From Azolla caroliniana (taxonomy: Eukaryota > Polypodiophyta), in contig JBHGNT010000013.1 in the NCBI GenBank assembly GCA_043228905.1, positions 9,238,001 through 9,302,000 of the forward strand: a DNA stretch of 64,000 nt, read 5' to 3'. The stretch's first letter is position 1, and every line of letters starts with the position of its first letter. The position numbers and the translations under genes are program-made. Shown here piece after piece: positions 51,067 to 63,880 of the stretch. Below the pieces are notes generated by a model. The model was given only the letters and a program-made list of their open reading frames with translations, was not told the DNA's origin and searched no databases.

Positions 51067-51706
51067 CTTGGTCGTCGTTCTTTCGCAAGATGAGAGGATG
51101 GCTTGTTCCACACCCTCTCCTATGTAATTGTTTGATGTATCTTGTCTTGTTTAGATCTTATTCTCTCTTACTTTAATCTCTTGAATCCTAATCTTTCTCT
51201 TCCTTCTCAGTTGAACTCCCAAGCTTCTCTCCCTTCTCCTACTCCCTAGTCCAAAACCCCCGTAGTCCCACCATTTTCGACACGCACACACGGATTTCCG
51301 CGACACCATCATCGTCTTCAAGTTCAATCCCGATGGCCATCATTTCTTTCCGATTGATCGATCTTACGAACATTAGGACTTTATCTAGCATCACCAATCT
51401 TTGTTCCCACTCCAAGAGTTGAGCAAAATGATACTCAAACTCTAGGAATGCTTATGTCGTGCTTTGGTGGGTCTTCGCCGATCCCACCCACTAGTCGAAC
51501 TCACGTCGACCTCACCCATTCGGTCTCTTGTAGTCATATGCCTTTAATAAAGCCTCCTCGAAAGTCACCCACATCGGGTTTTGTTGTTGTATCTCGTGGA
51601 TGCGAGCTCTTGCAGCCCATCCATGGCCACCCGATTGAAGGATATGACTTGCAATCCTTCCAATATCCCACATCATAGTTAAGACTCCATATATTCAGTA
51701 AGTAAT
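51067..51706 (-). pseudogene. N-terminal part of D-prime gag, with an LTR-end insert
   Basis: Minus-strand 51706-51307 matches the Gag core of element D at the DNA level, for example ACCAATCTTTGTTCCC and CTTGGTGGGTCTTCGC-like segments. 51126-51067 matches D's EGVKQ region. Between them, 51127-51306 is a plus-strand LTR end (CCCTAGTCCAAAACCCC...TTCCGCGACA) of the D type, replacing about 90 codons of D. The frame has many stops. Together with 40287-40782 this is the element into which C inserted. Confidence 0.65.
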
Positions 51707-51849
51707 TAAGACGCCACCTCTTTCCAATGAGGAGGTTCTAGTGAGAGAAAGAGAGAAGGTGACTACATAAGCACCTTCTCCTTCTCTTTGTAACTGTTGG
51801 TTCACTCTTGCTCCTTGTTAATAAAGTCTTCTTGTTTTCTGTATACATT

Positions 51850-51863
51850 ATGTTCTCTCTCTC

Positions 51864-51907
<44 letters not shown>
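51850..51907. repeat. CT/TA microsatellite
   Basis: (TC)n with one GC interruption, followed by (TA)n. Confidence 0.95.
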
Positions 51908-51910
<3 letters not shown>

Positions 51911-52330
51911 CTTCCACTACACAGAATCACTCCCGATTCTATACAATAAGCTTCGGCATTATCGTTGATGATGAGTCCCATCAATTTTCTTTGTAGAACT
52001 TCTAAGAGAATCGCCCCGATCACTTCGTCAAGTGTTAGCTTTGTTGAGATGTTCATGATGGTCATGCAGAACACTTCCCAGCTTGTCGGCGGGCTCAAGA
52101 GAAATGCAAGGGCTTTGATTTCTTCTTCAAAGTTCAATCCTTGTGAGGAGAGTTTGGTCAACACCTAGCTGAAGGTGTTGACGTGGGAGGTTGTCGGCTC
52201 GGTTTCTTTCATCTTCATATTGAATAATTGTCGAATAATTGTCAAATCAATATGAGTCTTGACAAGCTCAACTTCTTTTCGTATATAGCTTGTAGCTTCT
52301 CCCACAGGGCCAATGTCGTTGTCTCTTTTG
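51908..52330 (-). pseudogene. Ty1/copia gag fragment
   Basis: The minus strand gives LLTKLSSQGLNFEEEIKAL followed by FLLSPPTSWEVFCMTIMN and LTLDEVIGAILLEV. It is preceded upstream by a WEKLQAIYEKK-like segment. This is the same Gag type as 23449-24610. There is no flanking protease or LTR, so it is an isolated remnant. Confidence 0.7.
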
Positions 52331-53363
52331 TCATGCTAAAGTAGACAATTGTAGAGCAAGATGATAGTTGCAGTCAAAAATCCCTTCGAACTTGTTTACA
52401 GAACTCATTTACACACCTTTATAGTCAGGGTAACTAGCCCCTAACTAAGATAGTGTGTTCACACTAGGAATACAGCTTGGGTGGAGTAGGTCTTTTAGTC
52501 CAACATAACATACGTCTTTTGGTGGAATTCCGATGTGATTCCCGAGCGATTCATGTGTTTAAGCGGGCATTTAATCGGAAGATGAGAGTTGATTGATCGT
52601 TGAGCCGCAAAGCTTCACACTCTAGATTTCGTGTCGTGGTGTCCAACCAAAGAAGGCAAAGGTCGTCAAAACGAAGGTCGGTGAGCAAAAACCCAACAAC
52701 CTTAAAACTCGACAAGCCCAAAACTCGAAGAGCAAAACTCGACGAGCTCAAAGCTTGATGAGTGTAAAGCTTGACAATCCTTTGACAATTCAAGGGTTCT
52801 CCGTCCAAGGTGAACCTTCATACTCCTCTCCCCTCTGAACTCCCTAGTCCAAGACCACCATGGTTCTGCCCGAGCAACACACACTCGTGACAACACGACA
52901 ACATGAGGTAGACAAAGCTTTTGAAAGGGAATTTCTTTAGTGTTGATAAATCCTTGAATGTGATCAATGAACAAAAATGGTGGTTGACGAGCATTACTTG
53001 TGTTAATAATTAATATTACTTACCTTGCGTTTCGACAAAAGCCTTAGTTTATAGAATTATGTGTTAGACTTCACTTGAAGAATCAATTGATATAAGACTT
53101 TGTATTTGTTTATCTATGGCTTCATGAGGTTATCATCCCTCTATTGTAAAAGTGCTTCAACTCTCTACTTAAAATAATTTGTCTATTGTTTTTCTCCATT
53201 TTTTCTTGTGACTCAATAGTTTGCATGGTGGACTTTATTCCACACTTTACCTATTTTAAATTTGTACATTGTATCAAGTTTGTTTAAGATACTAACACCA
53301 TGCATGGTCCTTCAAATTGAATTACTTCACATGGAAAGGGTTATCAAGCATATGCGTAAGCTT
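52331..53363. other. Repeat-derived spacer, no intact gene
   Basis: I see no coding gene. About 52845-52900 (CCCTAGTCCAAGACCACC...ACACGACA) resembles the 3' end of the D-type LTRs, so part is LTR remnant. A cluster of AAACTCGA/CTTGA short repeats lies at 52700-52780. Confidence 0.5.
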
Positions 53364-53368
53364 AAACC

Positions 53369-54004
53369 TGTTAGAAATATTGAGAATCGATTAGATAGGT
53401 ATATAGAGTTACAACTACAGAGATGGGATATATGAAAACAAAACTTCTATTACATATGAGAGTAGCTCACAATGGTAGTTTTCCCATGCACTCACACCTT
53501 AGAGCTTAGATAGGATATGGACCAGCACGCTACAAAATTAGTGGGGGCGGATAATCAAGCCAACCACTGTAAAAAGAAAGTGGATTGCTTTCTATGTTTG
53601 GTCTAAGTATAACATTAAATGTGCAAGTCAGTTGATAGTACTGGAGATATTCCTTTTCTGTCAACTGACTTGTCATTTAATATGATCAACTGCCTAGGTA
53701 TAGGCTAGTGTTAGATAGTACTTATCTTTAAGTCAATGACGCATACTTCAAGACTAAGTACATCGTAACTTGACCACAAAATATTCTAGTTGACTTGATT
53801 AGCCAATCCTATTACCTATTTCTCTCTTTCCTAAATACATCGTGTCCTACGCATCTACGGTTTCCTAGATTAACACCTTATCGACCCATATGGTCAAGTT
53901 GCACACTAGCCGCTCATTTGGGGCGCTATCACAAAATGTGCACTCTAAGAGCACATATGGGGATAGATTTACAACTTGGGGCTGATCATTGATTATATCT
54001 AACA
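53369..54004 (-). repeat. 3' LTR of copia element M
   Basis: 636 bp; shares almost all bases with 58133-58771. Confidence 0.93.
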
Positions 54005-54036
54005 CGCCCCCTCAATGATCAACCCATTGAGTTCAC

Positions 54037-55520
54037 TTGGAATTGGGCCAACTCCTAGTCGTCGAAGGTGTTGTTGTAATTGTTCTGCTCCAGGCGCCGC
54101 ACATAGTGATATTGAATCTCTATGTGTTTAGTATGTGCATGAAATACGGTGTTCTTGGCAATGGCCATGCAACTTTGATTGTCACACCTCAATATCGTTG
54201 TCGTCCTTATTGGAAATGCCACATCCGTAAGGATTCTTCTTAGCCAAACTACCTCGCATGCCACTATGCATGTTGCTTTGTATTTTGCCTCCGTTGAAGA
54301 TGTGCCACTATTGGTTGTTTTTTACTACTCCATGAAACAGCTCCAAAACCTATTGAAAAACAATATCCAAAAATTAATTTTCTAGAATCACTATCTCTAG
54401 CCCAGTCGGAGTCGCAATACCCACTAAGTTCGTCAATTGTTGGCTTGTAGAAGATTCCGTAATTTAAAGTACCCACAATGTACTTTAATACACGAAGAGC
54501 AGCTTTCCAATGAGTCTCCTTCGGCTTGTTGCTCAATCGACTCACCACACTGACTGCAAAACAAATATCCGGCCTAGTGTTGCATAGGAAAATTAAACTT
54601 CCTATTAGCTATCTATACTTCCTTATGTCAACCATTGGTGATGGGTCTTCTTGGGATAGTTTGCAGTTTGACTCCATTGGAGTTAACTTCGACTTGCTGT
54701 CCATCATCCCAAAGGTCTTCAAGATCTCTGTTGCATACTTTCTTTGTGACATGAAGATGCCAACTAAAGTTTGCCAAACCTCAATTCCAAGGAAGTACTG
54801 TAGAATCCCCAAGTCTGTCATTTCAAACTCAGTTTTCAAACACTCTTGTGTTTGGCCAATGCACTCTTCATTGTCACCAGTAAGAACTAGGTCATCCACG
54901 TAAATGATGACGATGACTTGTTTCCTGTCCTTCATTTTGACATACATACTTGCATCCGAAGCACATTGCTTAAAGTCGATTGATCGTAAGAAGCTGTCTA
55001 TCCTCTTGTTCCAAGCTCTTGGTGCTTGATTTAGACCATACAACGCCTTCTTCAGCTTGCATACTTTGTTTTCTGAATTCGGCATCTCAAACCCTGGTGG
55101 TTGCATCACGTATACCTCCTCTTTGAGATGCCCATTCAGAAATGCCGATTTGACATCCATTTGGTAAATCCGCCATCCTCATGAAGCGACCAACACTATG
55201 ACCATTCGAATTGTTGTCATGCGAGCTGTCAGGGCAAATGTTTCTTGTACATCGAACCCTTCAATTTGGGAGTATCCTTGGGCTACTAGCTTGGCCTTGA
55301 ATTTCTCCAAAGAACCATCAGCTTTATACTTTACTTTCCACACCCACTTCGTGCCTATCACCTTCTTCTTTGTTGGCCTCTCTACCAACTCCCATGTGTC
55401 ATTTTTCATGATGCTATCATAATCTAATATCATCGCCTCTTTCCACTTCGGGTTGGCCATGGCTTCCTCCACCGAGGTCGGCTCACTCATTGAGCCGATG
55501 ATGTCCACCATCATAGCCAT
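54037..55520 (-). pseudogene. RT and RNase H of element M
   Basis: The RT start (KWKEAMILDYDSIMKNDTWE; VKYKADGSLEKFKAKLVAQG) breaks near 55175. It continues [35 protein letters not shown] and the YVDD active site ([11 protein letters not shown]). After a stop near 54609 come the RT end and RNase H (GYCDSDWARDSDSRKLIFGY, SWSSKKQPIVA), then a frame break near 54270 and the end ACEVVWLRRILTDV. Breaks are few, so decay is recent. Confidence 0.88.
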
Positions 55521-55710
55521 GTTGACAATGTGGTCAGAGGTTCTCCCTTACTCTTGTATTCTTCTTGATCTTCGTAATCCATCAGTTGAAGTTTCAGGAA
55601 ACTCAACTTTAGGAGTACGGTCATTGAAGGGTTGTTAAGCCCACTTAGGTATTTTCTTTACATGTGGGACTGGCATAGGCTGAACTAGTGAGCCATTACC
55701 ATCAGATGGT

Positions 55711-57012
55711 TCAGCTTCCTTTTCTGGACATTACCATTACCTCTTCAGTTGATGAGATAACTTGAGAATCATTGTTCTCAGCTAGCTGTGGTTGTTCTTC
55801 ATCAAACACCACATCGCGGCTTGTCAATATCTTTCTTGCGTCTAGATCATAGAGTTGATAGGCCTTTGACTCTTCACTATATCCGAGAAAGATACACTTC
55901 TTGCTTTTAGCATCCAACTTCTTTCTACTCACATCTGGAACATGTGCGTAGCATGTACACCCAAAGGTTCTGAAGTGCAACACTGAAGGTTTCTTGCCTG
56001 AATAAGCTTCGTGGGGTGTTTTCCCTTGAAGTGCCTTCATGTAGCTCTGATTGAGGATGTAAATTGTTGTATTCACTACTTCCGCCTAGAATGGGTCAGG
56101 CAGCGCTTGTGCCTTCAACATACACCTAGCCATCTCAACAACTGTTCGGTTTCGACGTTCAACAGCACCATTTTGTTGTGGGGTGTAGGCAGTTGTAAGT
56201 TGGCGCTTAATTCCATGATCTTTGCAATACTCACAGAATTCTATTGATAAGAATTCTCCACCTCGATCAGAGCGTAACTCCTTCACTAACTTTCCGGACT
56301 CTCGCTCAACAAACTTATGCCATCTGTTGAAGATTTTAAAAGCTTCAGCCTTCTCCCGAAGGAAGTAAAACCACATCTTTCTACTGAAATCATCGACCAG
56401 CAGCATATAGTAGAGAGATCCACCCATCGCAGGAGTCACCATTTTTCCAGAGAGGTCGATGTGTATTAGTTGTAGAGGAGTCTTTGTCTGATTTTGACTC
56501 TCTTTTGGAATAGCTGATCTTTTATGCTTGCCCATCATACAAGCATCACAAACATGACTTAAGTCAGATAGGGTTGGCAACCCAACTACCAGATTCGACT
56601 TCTTCATCTCCTTCAACACAGCAAGATTGAGATGCCCAAATCTCTCATGCCATTGCTTTGTGTTAGTACTTGTGTTGTGGTCAGTAGAAATGGTAAGTGT
56701 GCTCAGCTCATAGAGATTGTTGCGCCTTACCCCTATTCCTACAACCTTGCCAGCAGAATCTGTTATTTTTGCACCCGACTTCTTGAATCGAAAATCAAGA
56801 CCCTTGTTGGTCAGTGCAGAAATGGACACTAGATTCTTCTTGAGATTTGGCACATACAACACTTGAGAGAGATGCTTTGTCCCGCCGGTCGTTGCTTTGA
56901 GGGAGACAGTTCCGGTTCCTTTGGCTAGACATCGAGCATTGTTCCCGACCACAACATTGATGGGCTCTTGTAGAGGTGTCCAAGAGCTATACCAGTCACG
57001 ATTACTGGTCAT
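55711..57012 (-). pseudogene. Protease end and integrase of element M
   Basis: Protease flank and pre-integrase region (LSQVLYVPNLKKNLVSISAL), zinc module (HERFGHLNL, CDACMMGKHKR) and DDE core (LIHIDLSGKM, LRSDRGGEFLS, QQNGAVERRNRT) are followed by one stop near 56085. The C-terminal part then reads KTPHEAYSGKKPSVLHFRTF and CIFLGYSEESKAYQLYD. Apart from that stop the domain is complete. Confidence 0.88.
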
Positions 57013-57015
57013 ATG

Positions 57016-57999
57016 TCAAGACGCTCCACTATCAAGAATCCAAGAGTCGTCGACAACTTGGGTGTCAACTGAAGAACACACTTCTTCAGTTGCGACCCAT
57101 AACTCAAGCTCACCTACGACATTGTTGGCGGACTCGAGCTCTCTCCAAGAGGTCTTACTAGAACCATTCTTCTCGTTTGCCATCTTCTTCCGACAATCCT
57201 TGATTGTGTGACCCTTCTTGTCACAATAGAAACACGATCCATTGAACTTCTTCTTTGGTATCCTATTCGCATTGTTTGAATTGGATGCCCCTTTACCCTT
57301 ATTCCTAGAGACAAATGCCGAATCTTCCCTTCCTTCTCTTGTCTTCAGCCGAAGTTCCTCTTCAAGCAGCATCGCACTTAGTTCATCAAATTTTAAAGGA
57401 GTAGGTCGAACTTGAGTGTTCAATGCTGTCACAATGCCATCATACTTTAAAGGAAGTACTCTAATGCACCGACGAGCCATGTCCTCTTGAGAGACAACTA
57501 CTCCAACAGCCGCTGGCTCATCTTGAAGATCCTTAATCCTTTTTACAAAGGATTCTACTTTCTCTCCATCGGCGAGCTTCTCTACAGGAAGCTGATTTTC
57601 AAGGTTTTGTATCCTTGTATAGTTTCTGGTCTCATACTGGCTGGCCAATATGCTCCAAGCTTCATCTGCCTTGGTTGTATGTTGCACTAATGTTAGTACG
57701 GAGTCACATACACTAGTGACTATGGTACACATCACATCAACATTCCTTCTCTTCCAGGCTCGAAGTAGATCAACATTTGGAGGGATTTATGTGGTAGGGT
57801 GTGCAGGGTCAAAGGTCATCATGGGCTCAAGGTCTCCTCCTGTGGGTCCCATGATTGTCTCCAACAACTCATAGGAGTCCATAATGGCAGACATTTTGAA
57901 CTTCCATAGAGTGTAGTTGGTTCCATCTAGCTTTCCATCAGACAATGGAGGTGGGCGAATGTGCAGTGGAGCAGCTGCAACATTCGTGGACAAGGCCAT
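57016..57999 (-). pseudogene. Gag and protease start of element M
   Basis: Gag starts MALSTNVAAAPLHIRPPPLS at 57999 and has DGTNYTLWKFKMSAIMDSYE, a stop at 57787, then a long open part. That part holds LASQYETRNYTRIQNLENQL, a zinc knuckle CFYCDKKGHTIKDC and the protease motif WILDSGAS at its end. A CT microsatellite (58003-58060) precedes the ATG. Confidence 0.88.
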
Positions 58000-58001
58000 T
58001 G

Positions 58002-58064
<63 letters not shown>

Positions 58065-58132
58065 CTCTGTGCTGCCAGACAGCAACTGCCTGTATATACC
58101 TAATCTAGATCAACCTCTTAACTCTAATACCA

Positions 58133-58771
58133 TGTTAGAAATATTGAGAATCAATTAGATAGGTATATAGAGTTACAACTACAGAGATGGGATATATGAA
58201 AACAAAACTTCTATTACATATGAGAGTAGCTCACAATGGTAGTTTTCCCATGCACTCACACCTTAGAGCTTAGATAGGATATGGACCAGCACGCTACAAA
58301 ATTAGTGGGGGCTGATAATCAAGCCAACCACTGTAAATAGAAAGTGGATTGCTTTCTATGTTTGGTCTAAGTATAACATTAAATGTGCAAGTCAGTTGAT
58401 AGTACTGGAGATATTCCTTTTCTGTCAACTGACTTGTCATTTAATATGACCAACTGCCTAGGTATAGGCTAGTGTTAGATAGTACTTATCTTTAAGTCAA
58501 TGACGCATACTTCAAGACTAAGTACATCGTAACTTGACCACAAAATATTCTAGTTGACTTGATTAGCCAATCCTATTACCTATTTCTCTCTTTCCTAAAT
58601 ACATTGTGTCCTACGCATCTACGGTTTCCTAGATTAACACCTTATCGAGCCATATGGTCAAGTTGCACACTAGCTGCTCCTCATGTGGGCCGCTATCACA
58701 AAATGTGCACTCTAAGAGCACATATGGGGATAGACTTACAACTTGGGGCTGATCATTGATTATATCTAACA
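58133..58771 (-). repeat. 5' LTR of copia element M
   Basis: 639 bp, TGTTAGATATAATC...ATTTCTAACA on the minus strand, directly followed there by the primer-binding site. Confidence 0.93.
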
Positions 58772-58776
58772 AAACC

Positions 58777-59905
58777 CTCACTCACATTTGACTTCCTAGA
58801 AACAAGTAGGAGGAAAAAGAGATGAAAGACATACCAAATGAATGAAAAATGTTGTTTGGAAAACTGGATGCTTTATATTTGCTTCATAATGTGCCAAAGA
58901 ATTCCTCCATAAATGAGGCTTTTTTGCAACACTGTTTCCCGACTTGGGAAAGACATGGAGACTCGTGTTTCACACATAATATCACATAGCTTGCACCAAA
59001 GTACAAAACCATCTCCAAAAAATCTTCATTTATATATGCTAGACCCATTCATTTTGTCTACATTCACACCTTTGTTTTCAAAAACTCAGCTCAACACTAT
59101 TGTGTCGTGATGTCAGATGGGGTGGGTGTCTATCAACCGTTGCTCCCATACACTCAACCTCCAATTTTCTTAGATGGGAAACAAGGCATTGGAGCATATG
59201 TGAGGATTCACCATATTAAAAGCTACATACTCATTTTCCTTTTTCTTTAGCAAGAGTCACATGGATCAATAAATTTGGAGCAAATGAAGGCTTGATCAAA
59301 GAAAGGGTAAAGGAATGGCTTTCATATAATGGGCAATCTTAATCAAGGGGTTAAGAGAGGAAGTTCTTATATGAGCATACATAAAGTAACATGATTTCAA
59401 GAAAGGAATGTGCATACAAAAAGTTCACCAAAGACATAAAAACTACTGCTTTACTGCAGTGACGTACCTTGTCAACTAAACAACAGATTTCTGCCTTACC
59501 AACACACTAAACTAGAACAGTCTGCAATAAGAAACTCCAATTGAATGTACTGATTGGTCATAAATTAATCTAATAGCTTCCTCATTCAAATATAAAATGT
59601 GGACATATCCTTCTTACATAAACATTACTCAAAACTTAATTCCATGTAAAGAGAAGAAATAAATCTGCCATCTCCTTGTTGAAATACAAGCATACTGCCA
59701 CCAGAAATAGAGACAGAATGGTAAGTGATTGAAAGAATGACTAGAGATTAACCTAGTTTCTTCGACATAGCCAATCAATCATCAACATATGCTGATTTTT
59801 GAACTGGGTTGAAAAGCAATGTAACAATATCTGCTTTCACCTTTCAACGAAGAATGTTATTGAAGAACAGAATCTATTTCAAAAACTAAGAGTCCACACA
59901 ATTTC
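58777..59905. other. Intergenic region and 3' UTR of the V-ATPase gene
   Basis: I see no coding region. The part nearest 59905 should be the 3' UTR of VHA-c on the minus strand. Confidence 0.5.
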
Positions 59906-61642
59906 TTATTCCCTTGACTGTCCTGCCCGGGAGGACAGAATGATGCCCACAATCAACCCATAGAGGGCCAAAGCTTCCGCAAAGATAAGAATAAGTATCA
60001 TGCCAACAAAAAGCTTGGGTTGCTGTGCATTTGCCCTATACCAGGACACAAAAGGATTAATGAGCTTATTAAACAGTCAAAAGACAGAATGAACCATGAA
60101 ATATCATAATCAAACATAGTTAGAAACCTGAAATAAACAAGGCAGATTCAGATTTAAAGATCATTAAGGAAAGTATGTTTACGATAATAAACAATGTTGT
60201 TAAAAGATCATAATGAAGGTAATATCATAATATCATAATAGAAGGTAAAGTACCTGACTCCAGCATCACCAACAATACCAATAGCCATACCAGCAGATAA
60301 GCCAGCTAAACCACAAGCCAGACCCGATGATAGATGTGCATAACCATCAAAAAGGTAATAGGCAGTACTTTTTGGATTGATTCCTGTGCTTATAATGACA
60401 GCAATGATTAAACCATATATGCCTAAGACACCAGCCATGACCACTGGCACGATCGACTTCATCACAAGCTCTGGCCGCATTACACCCATCGATGCTACCC
60501 CAACCCCACTTTTTGCAGTTCCATATGCCGCACCCATACCTATGTATGTTGTATCATTTGCATTAAAAGAATGTAACATTTGCATTAAAAGAAGTTACCA
60601 TATCAAATATAAAGGTCTCCTAGAAATTTCAGCAAAAAGATTAGACAGCTTGTATTGAAACTGAAATAAGTAATAAAAGTTAGATAGAAATTTCAGCAAA
60701 AAGAATACATCATTTGTAAAAAGATCGAAACAATCGCATATAAAAAAGAGATAACAAATGGTACACAATTTGGAGTAATCTTAGTATTATTAATGGGGTG
60801 TAGACCTCCAAATGATTAAATTATCCTACTCAAAAAGATGTCCCAAGGAGAAATTTAAGGTTTATGTTAGCATATAATGGTAACATCTTTCGCAAAACTA
60901 AACAACATGTGGGATGCTTATGATCAGGAGATAACAAGATAAAAGAGTACGTTTTAACCCCATAAATTCTGAGTCTGATTCGGGATGAAAGATAATTATC
61001 AATAGAAGTCAATTTGAGAAGGAGAATGAAGCATTGTCTCATCAAGTATTTCTATAGCATCCATGTCAATATTGGGGCACTCAGCAGTGAATCAAGATTC
61101 AAAACGAAGATAAAATTTGGAAGGCTTATACTAACTCTGGGCCTACACACTAAGGCACACATTTTAACACAAAATTTTCAGATCATATAATTAATGATTC
61201 TCAAAAGTTGTTGCATCATCTAAAACAAAAATAAGGTCTAAGAATCTCCATGAATACCAGGGCTTATATCTGAGTCATATTGATTAAGGATCAAATCGCA
61301 TGAGCGATCTATTTTTCTTCGCAATGGCAAACTCATGAATACTTTGGAATATAAGAAACATACACCCAAGATCAAGTAGCAAGTCTTGTATTATGTTTTG
61401 CGCTTTGCAGAGATAAAACAGCTAAAAAACCAAAATAGATTTACGTATTCTGAGATCGGAGGTGAAGCCAAGGGCAGATCTAACGAGATCTTACACCAAA
61501 TAAGAAGTGGAAAGCGAGAACAAATTCGCAAGAAGACGAGTGGGAATGAAACGTGCTTACATGAGAAAACGAGGGCTGCTGCTGCTCCAAGGAAGCCAAA
61601 GAAGGGAGCGGTGGTGTCGCCATTGAATTCGGTGGTAGACAT
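59906..61642 (-). CDS. VHA-c: V-type H+-ATPase 16-kDa proteolipid subunit c, three exons
   Basis: Exons (minus strand): 61642-61561, 60539-60254 and 60035-59906; together 498 nt, 165 residues plus stop. Introns have GT-AG ends (61560-60540 and 60253-60036) and split the Cys codon of FSCMGAAYG and the Arg codon of AGVRANAQQ. The protein is one of the most conserved in eukaryotes: [52 protein letters not shown] and a final [18 protein letters not shown]. The last carries the proton-binding Glu in the fourth membrane helix. It forms the rotating c-ring of the V0 sector, which moves H+ into vacuoles and endosomes. No defect is seen. I chose ATG 61640-61642; the open frame upstream lacks family similarity. 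Confidence 0.97.
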
Positions 61643-61730
61643 GTCTCTCCTCCTCCACAAGAAGACGACGACGAAGAAGAAGAAGAAGCCGACGATGACG
61701 AAGACAAAGACGGAGAGCGATAGATTTAGA
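61643..61730 (-). promoter_or_regulatory. Pyrimidine-rich 5' leader of VHA-c
   Basis: On the minus strand the 90 bp before the ATG consist largely of CTT/CGT triplets and TC runs, a common feature of plant 5' UTRs. The transcription start is not determined. Confidence 0.4.
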
Positions 61731-61759
61731 AATATGTAGCAGAACTCAACAAAAATGTG

Positions 61760-61935
61760 GTGTGTATTTATGTATGTATGTTCACCACACATACGTGTGT
61801 ACTTGCGTATATACATATGTACAGTATGTATTATTATGTATATATGTACGTACGTACGTATGTAGGTATGTGTATGTATGTATGTATTTGTGTGTGTGTG
61901 TTTACGTGAATAATGTGTGTATGTGTGTGGTGTAG
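61760..61935. repeat. GTAT/GT-rich simple-sequence region upstream of VHA-c
   Basis: Irregular GTAT, ACGT and GTGT repeats. It could include promoter DNA, but no clear element stands out. Confidence 0.7.
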
Positions 61936-61963
61936 TTTTGTTTGGGAGTGGCGAACACGGCAC

Positions 61964-63409
61964 ACCGAAGATTAAGAGTGTGAAGAATTTGCTATCTCTT
62001 TAAGGCACTTCATTTGATGCTGCCATCTCTTTTTATCAAAGATCAAGTGTGTGAAGAATCCAGTACCTCTCTAAGGTAGATCCAATACGATGCATTGATC
62101 CCAACTAAATCGAAGTTTAGGGAATCAAGTTCTGATCATGACATTAAGGTTTCTTCTTATGGTCTCATGACATCAAGTTGCACATCTATTTCCTGTTATT
62201 TTTCATTCGTGTATGTATGTACATATATAGTAATTGCAGTGTCATGAACCACTCTTGGGACATTTAATGGATGGTTGTTTCACTTTTTCCTTCTTGTTAT
62301 TATTCTTGTGTCTAATATATATTCTAGAGCCTTGACCATAAATTATACTTTATGGTTGGATCTAAGAATTAAAGTTTCATACTTTTTACGTCACTATTAC
62401 ATTCTTTTCATACACTTAGTGCATGCACAAGTGTGGACACATAACAAGTGGAATTTGTTAACCATCATCGCATCTGCCTTTTAAAGGGGCATGATATCAA
62501 TTGTGAGAGATTCAACACCTCGCTAAACATTCTGGTATAAAAACAAAATGGCAATGTCAATGCATTGATCTCATTTATGAACCAAGTTGTTTCGTAGGAA
62601 AAATGTGAATATCACAAAGCCTTTGTTTTATCAAAATAAAAATGCCAATGCTAGTGCCAATGGCATAAAGGCTTTATAATATGTATATGCATACATATAC
62701 ATAGACCAAAAATCTTGAGTGCACAATCTCAAACTAGAATTTAGAGAGTTGTACACTAAAGGGAAATGTTTGGAAATATGTTCAAATGTTCCGCATATTT
62801 CAAAAGGAGTGAAGTACACGAATGTTTCATTCTCCATTCAATTAGACAAGAAGAAAACCACCTCATATGAACACAAAATAACTTAATCCCATGAGCTTAT
62901 ATGGTAGATTGTCAAAACACGAAATCAATTATTGCATTCTTTCACAAATCTAAGTCCCTAATCAATAATTAAGGTTTGCATTAATTCTTAGTTAATGAAT
63001 GTTCCTACACTCAAATAAACCACCATTATTATCATGAATTGCTCTTATAATTATGCATTCCAATACCCCAACACCCCTCTCTTAAGTTTTTTCAATAAAT
63101 TCACCAACCCTATAATGTTTCATTCTTGGTATGCTTATTGTACTCCAAACCCCTCAACACTTTCTGCTTAATATAATTTATGACTTTGTAATTCCCTTTA
63201 TCCTTAAGGGTTGTCTCAATCCCTAGCATTAAAAATAATCCTCCCTTCTTTACATTCTTAATTAACCATCACACTCTTATGTTCGTAATATATTCCTCCT
63301 CTATAAGACATTGGACTTTTGCAATGAGAAGTTGGGAAAGTTAGTTTTCTTTTTTTTTTCCCAAAAAAACCTCCTTCCATTAGTTATAAAGATTTTACAA
63401 ATGAGATTA
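61964..63409. other. AT-rich intergenic region
   Basis: I see no gene, RNA gene or recognisable element here. Confidence 0.5.
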
Positions 63410-63880
63410 TTATATACAAATCCCTATAGGGACACGATAGGTCCATCTTATGTGGATGCCCACTGCCTCAAGAAAGGGAGAGGATGACCATTGTTGGATA
63501 AACGCTAGTCGTTGTCTTTCAACTCTATTGGAGTCGCCCTTGAGGCCATCATATTGGCTCTTTAGAATGGCTACAACTTCACTCCATATCTCTTGCATTA
63601 ACATTATTGGTTGCACGCTTTGGTTGGAGAAGACCCGTCTACATCGTTGTTTCCGTAGAATCCAAAGAGTTATTGGGCTAACCAAGTCCAACACAACTTG
63701 AGATTTGGCACTAATCGAAGTTAAGTGGATATTGTCGATGGTGGAAAAAAAACCTCTTGTGCTTTTATAACCAAAGTCGTCCCCTCTTCCTGATGCTTAT
63801 ATTTGTCAATTGGGGCTTGCCATAATAGCCAACATACATTCCCCCACTTGATTGAGCCTTGCTTCCCATAGAGACAGTGT
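63410..63880 (-). pseudogene. LINE-like C-terminal fragment
   Basis: The minus strand reads WGNVCWLLWQAPIDKYK and, after a frame shift near 63735, SPITLWILRKQRCRRVFSNQ and SVQPIMLMQEIWSEVVAIL. A W..LW..R..R.F pattern followed by a Leu/Ile-rich helix is typical of the region after zf-RVT in plant non-LTR elements. There is no RT upstream within the window. The assignment is tentative. Confidence 0.4.

Larger units (their letters stand above)
53369..58771 (-). mobile_element. Nearly full-length Ty1/copia element M
   Basis: LTRs 53369-54004 and 58133-58771 (TGTTAGA...TCTAACA) are flanked by the duplication AAACC (53364-53368 and 58772-58776). The primer-binding site TGGTATTAGAG (58132-58122, minus strand) and the purine tract TTGAGGGGGCG next to the left LTR fix the minus orientation. 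All domains gag-PR-IN-RT-RH are present in copia order, broken by a handful of stops. The LTRs differ at few positions. It is a fairly recent but now defective insertion. Confidence 0.94.

Noticed and set aside
61391-61963. Long open frame extending VHA-c exon 1 upstream and into intron 1
   Set aside because: Family similarity begins at the ATG 61640-61642 and stops at the GTAAG donor; the rest is simple-sequence and intron DNA.
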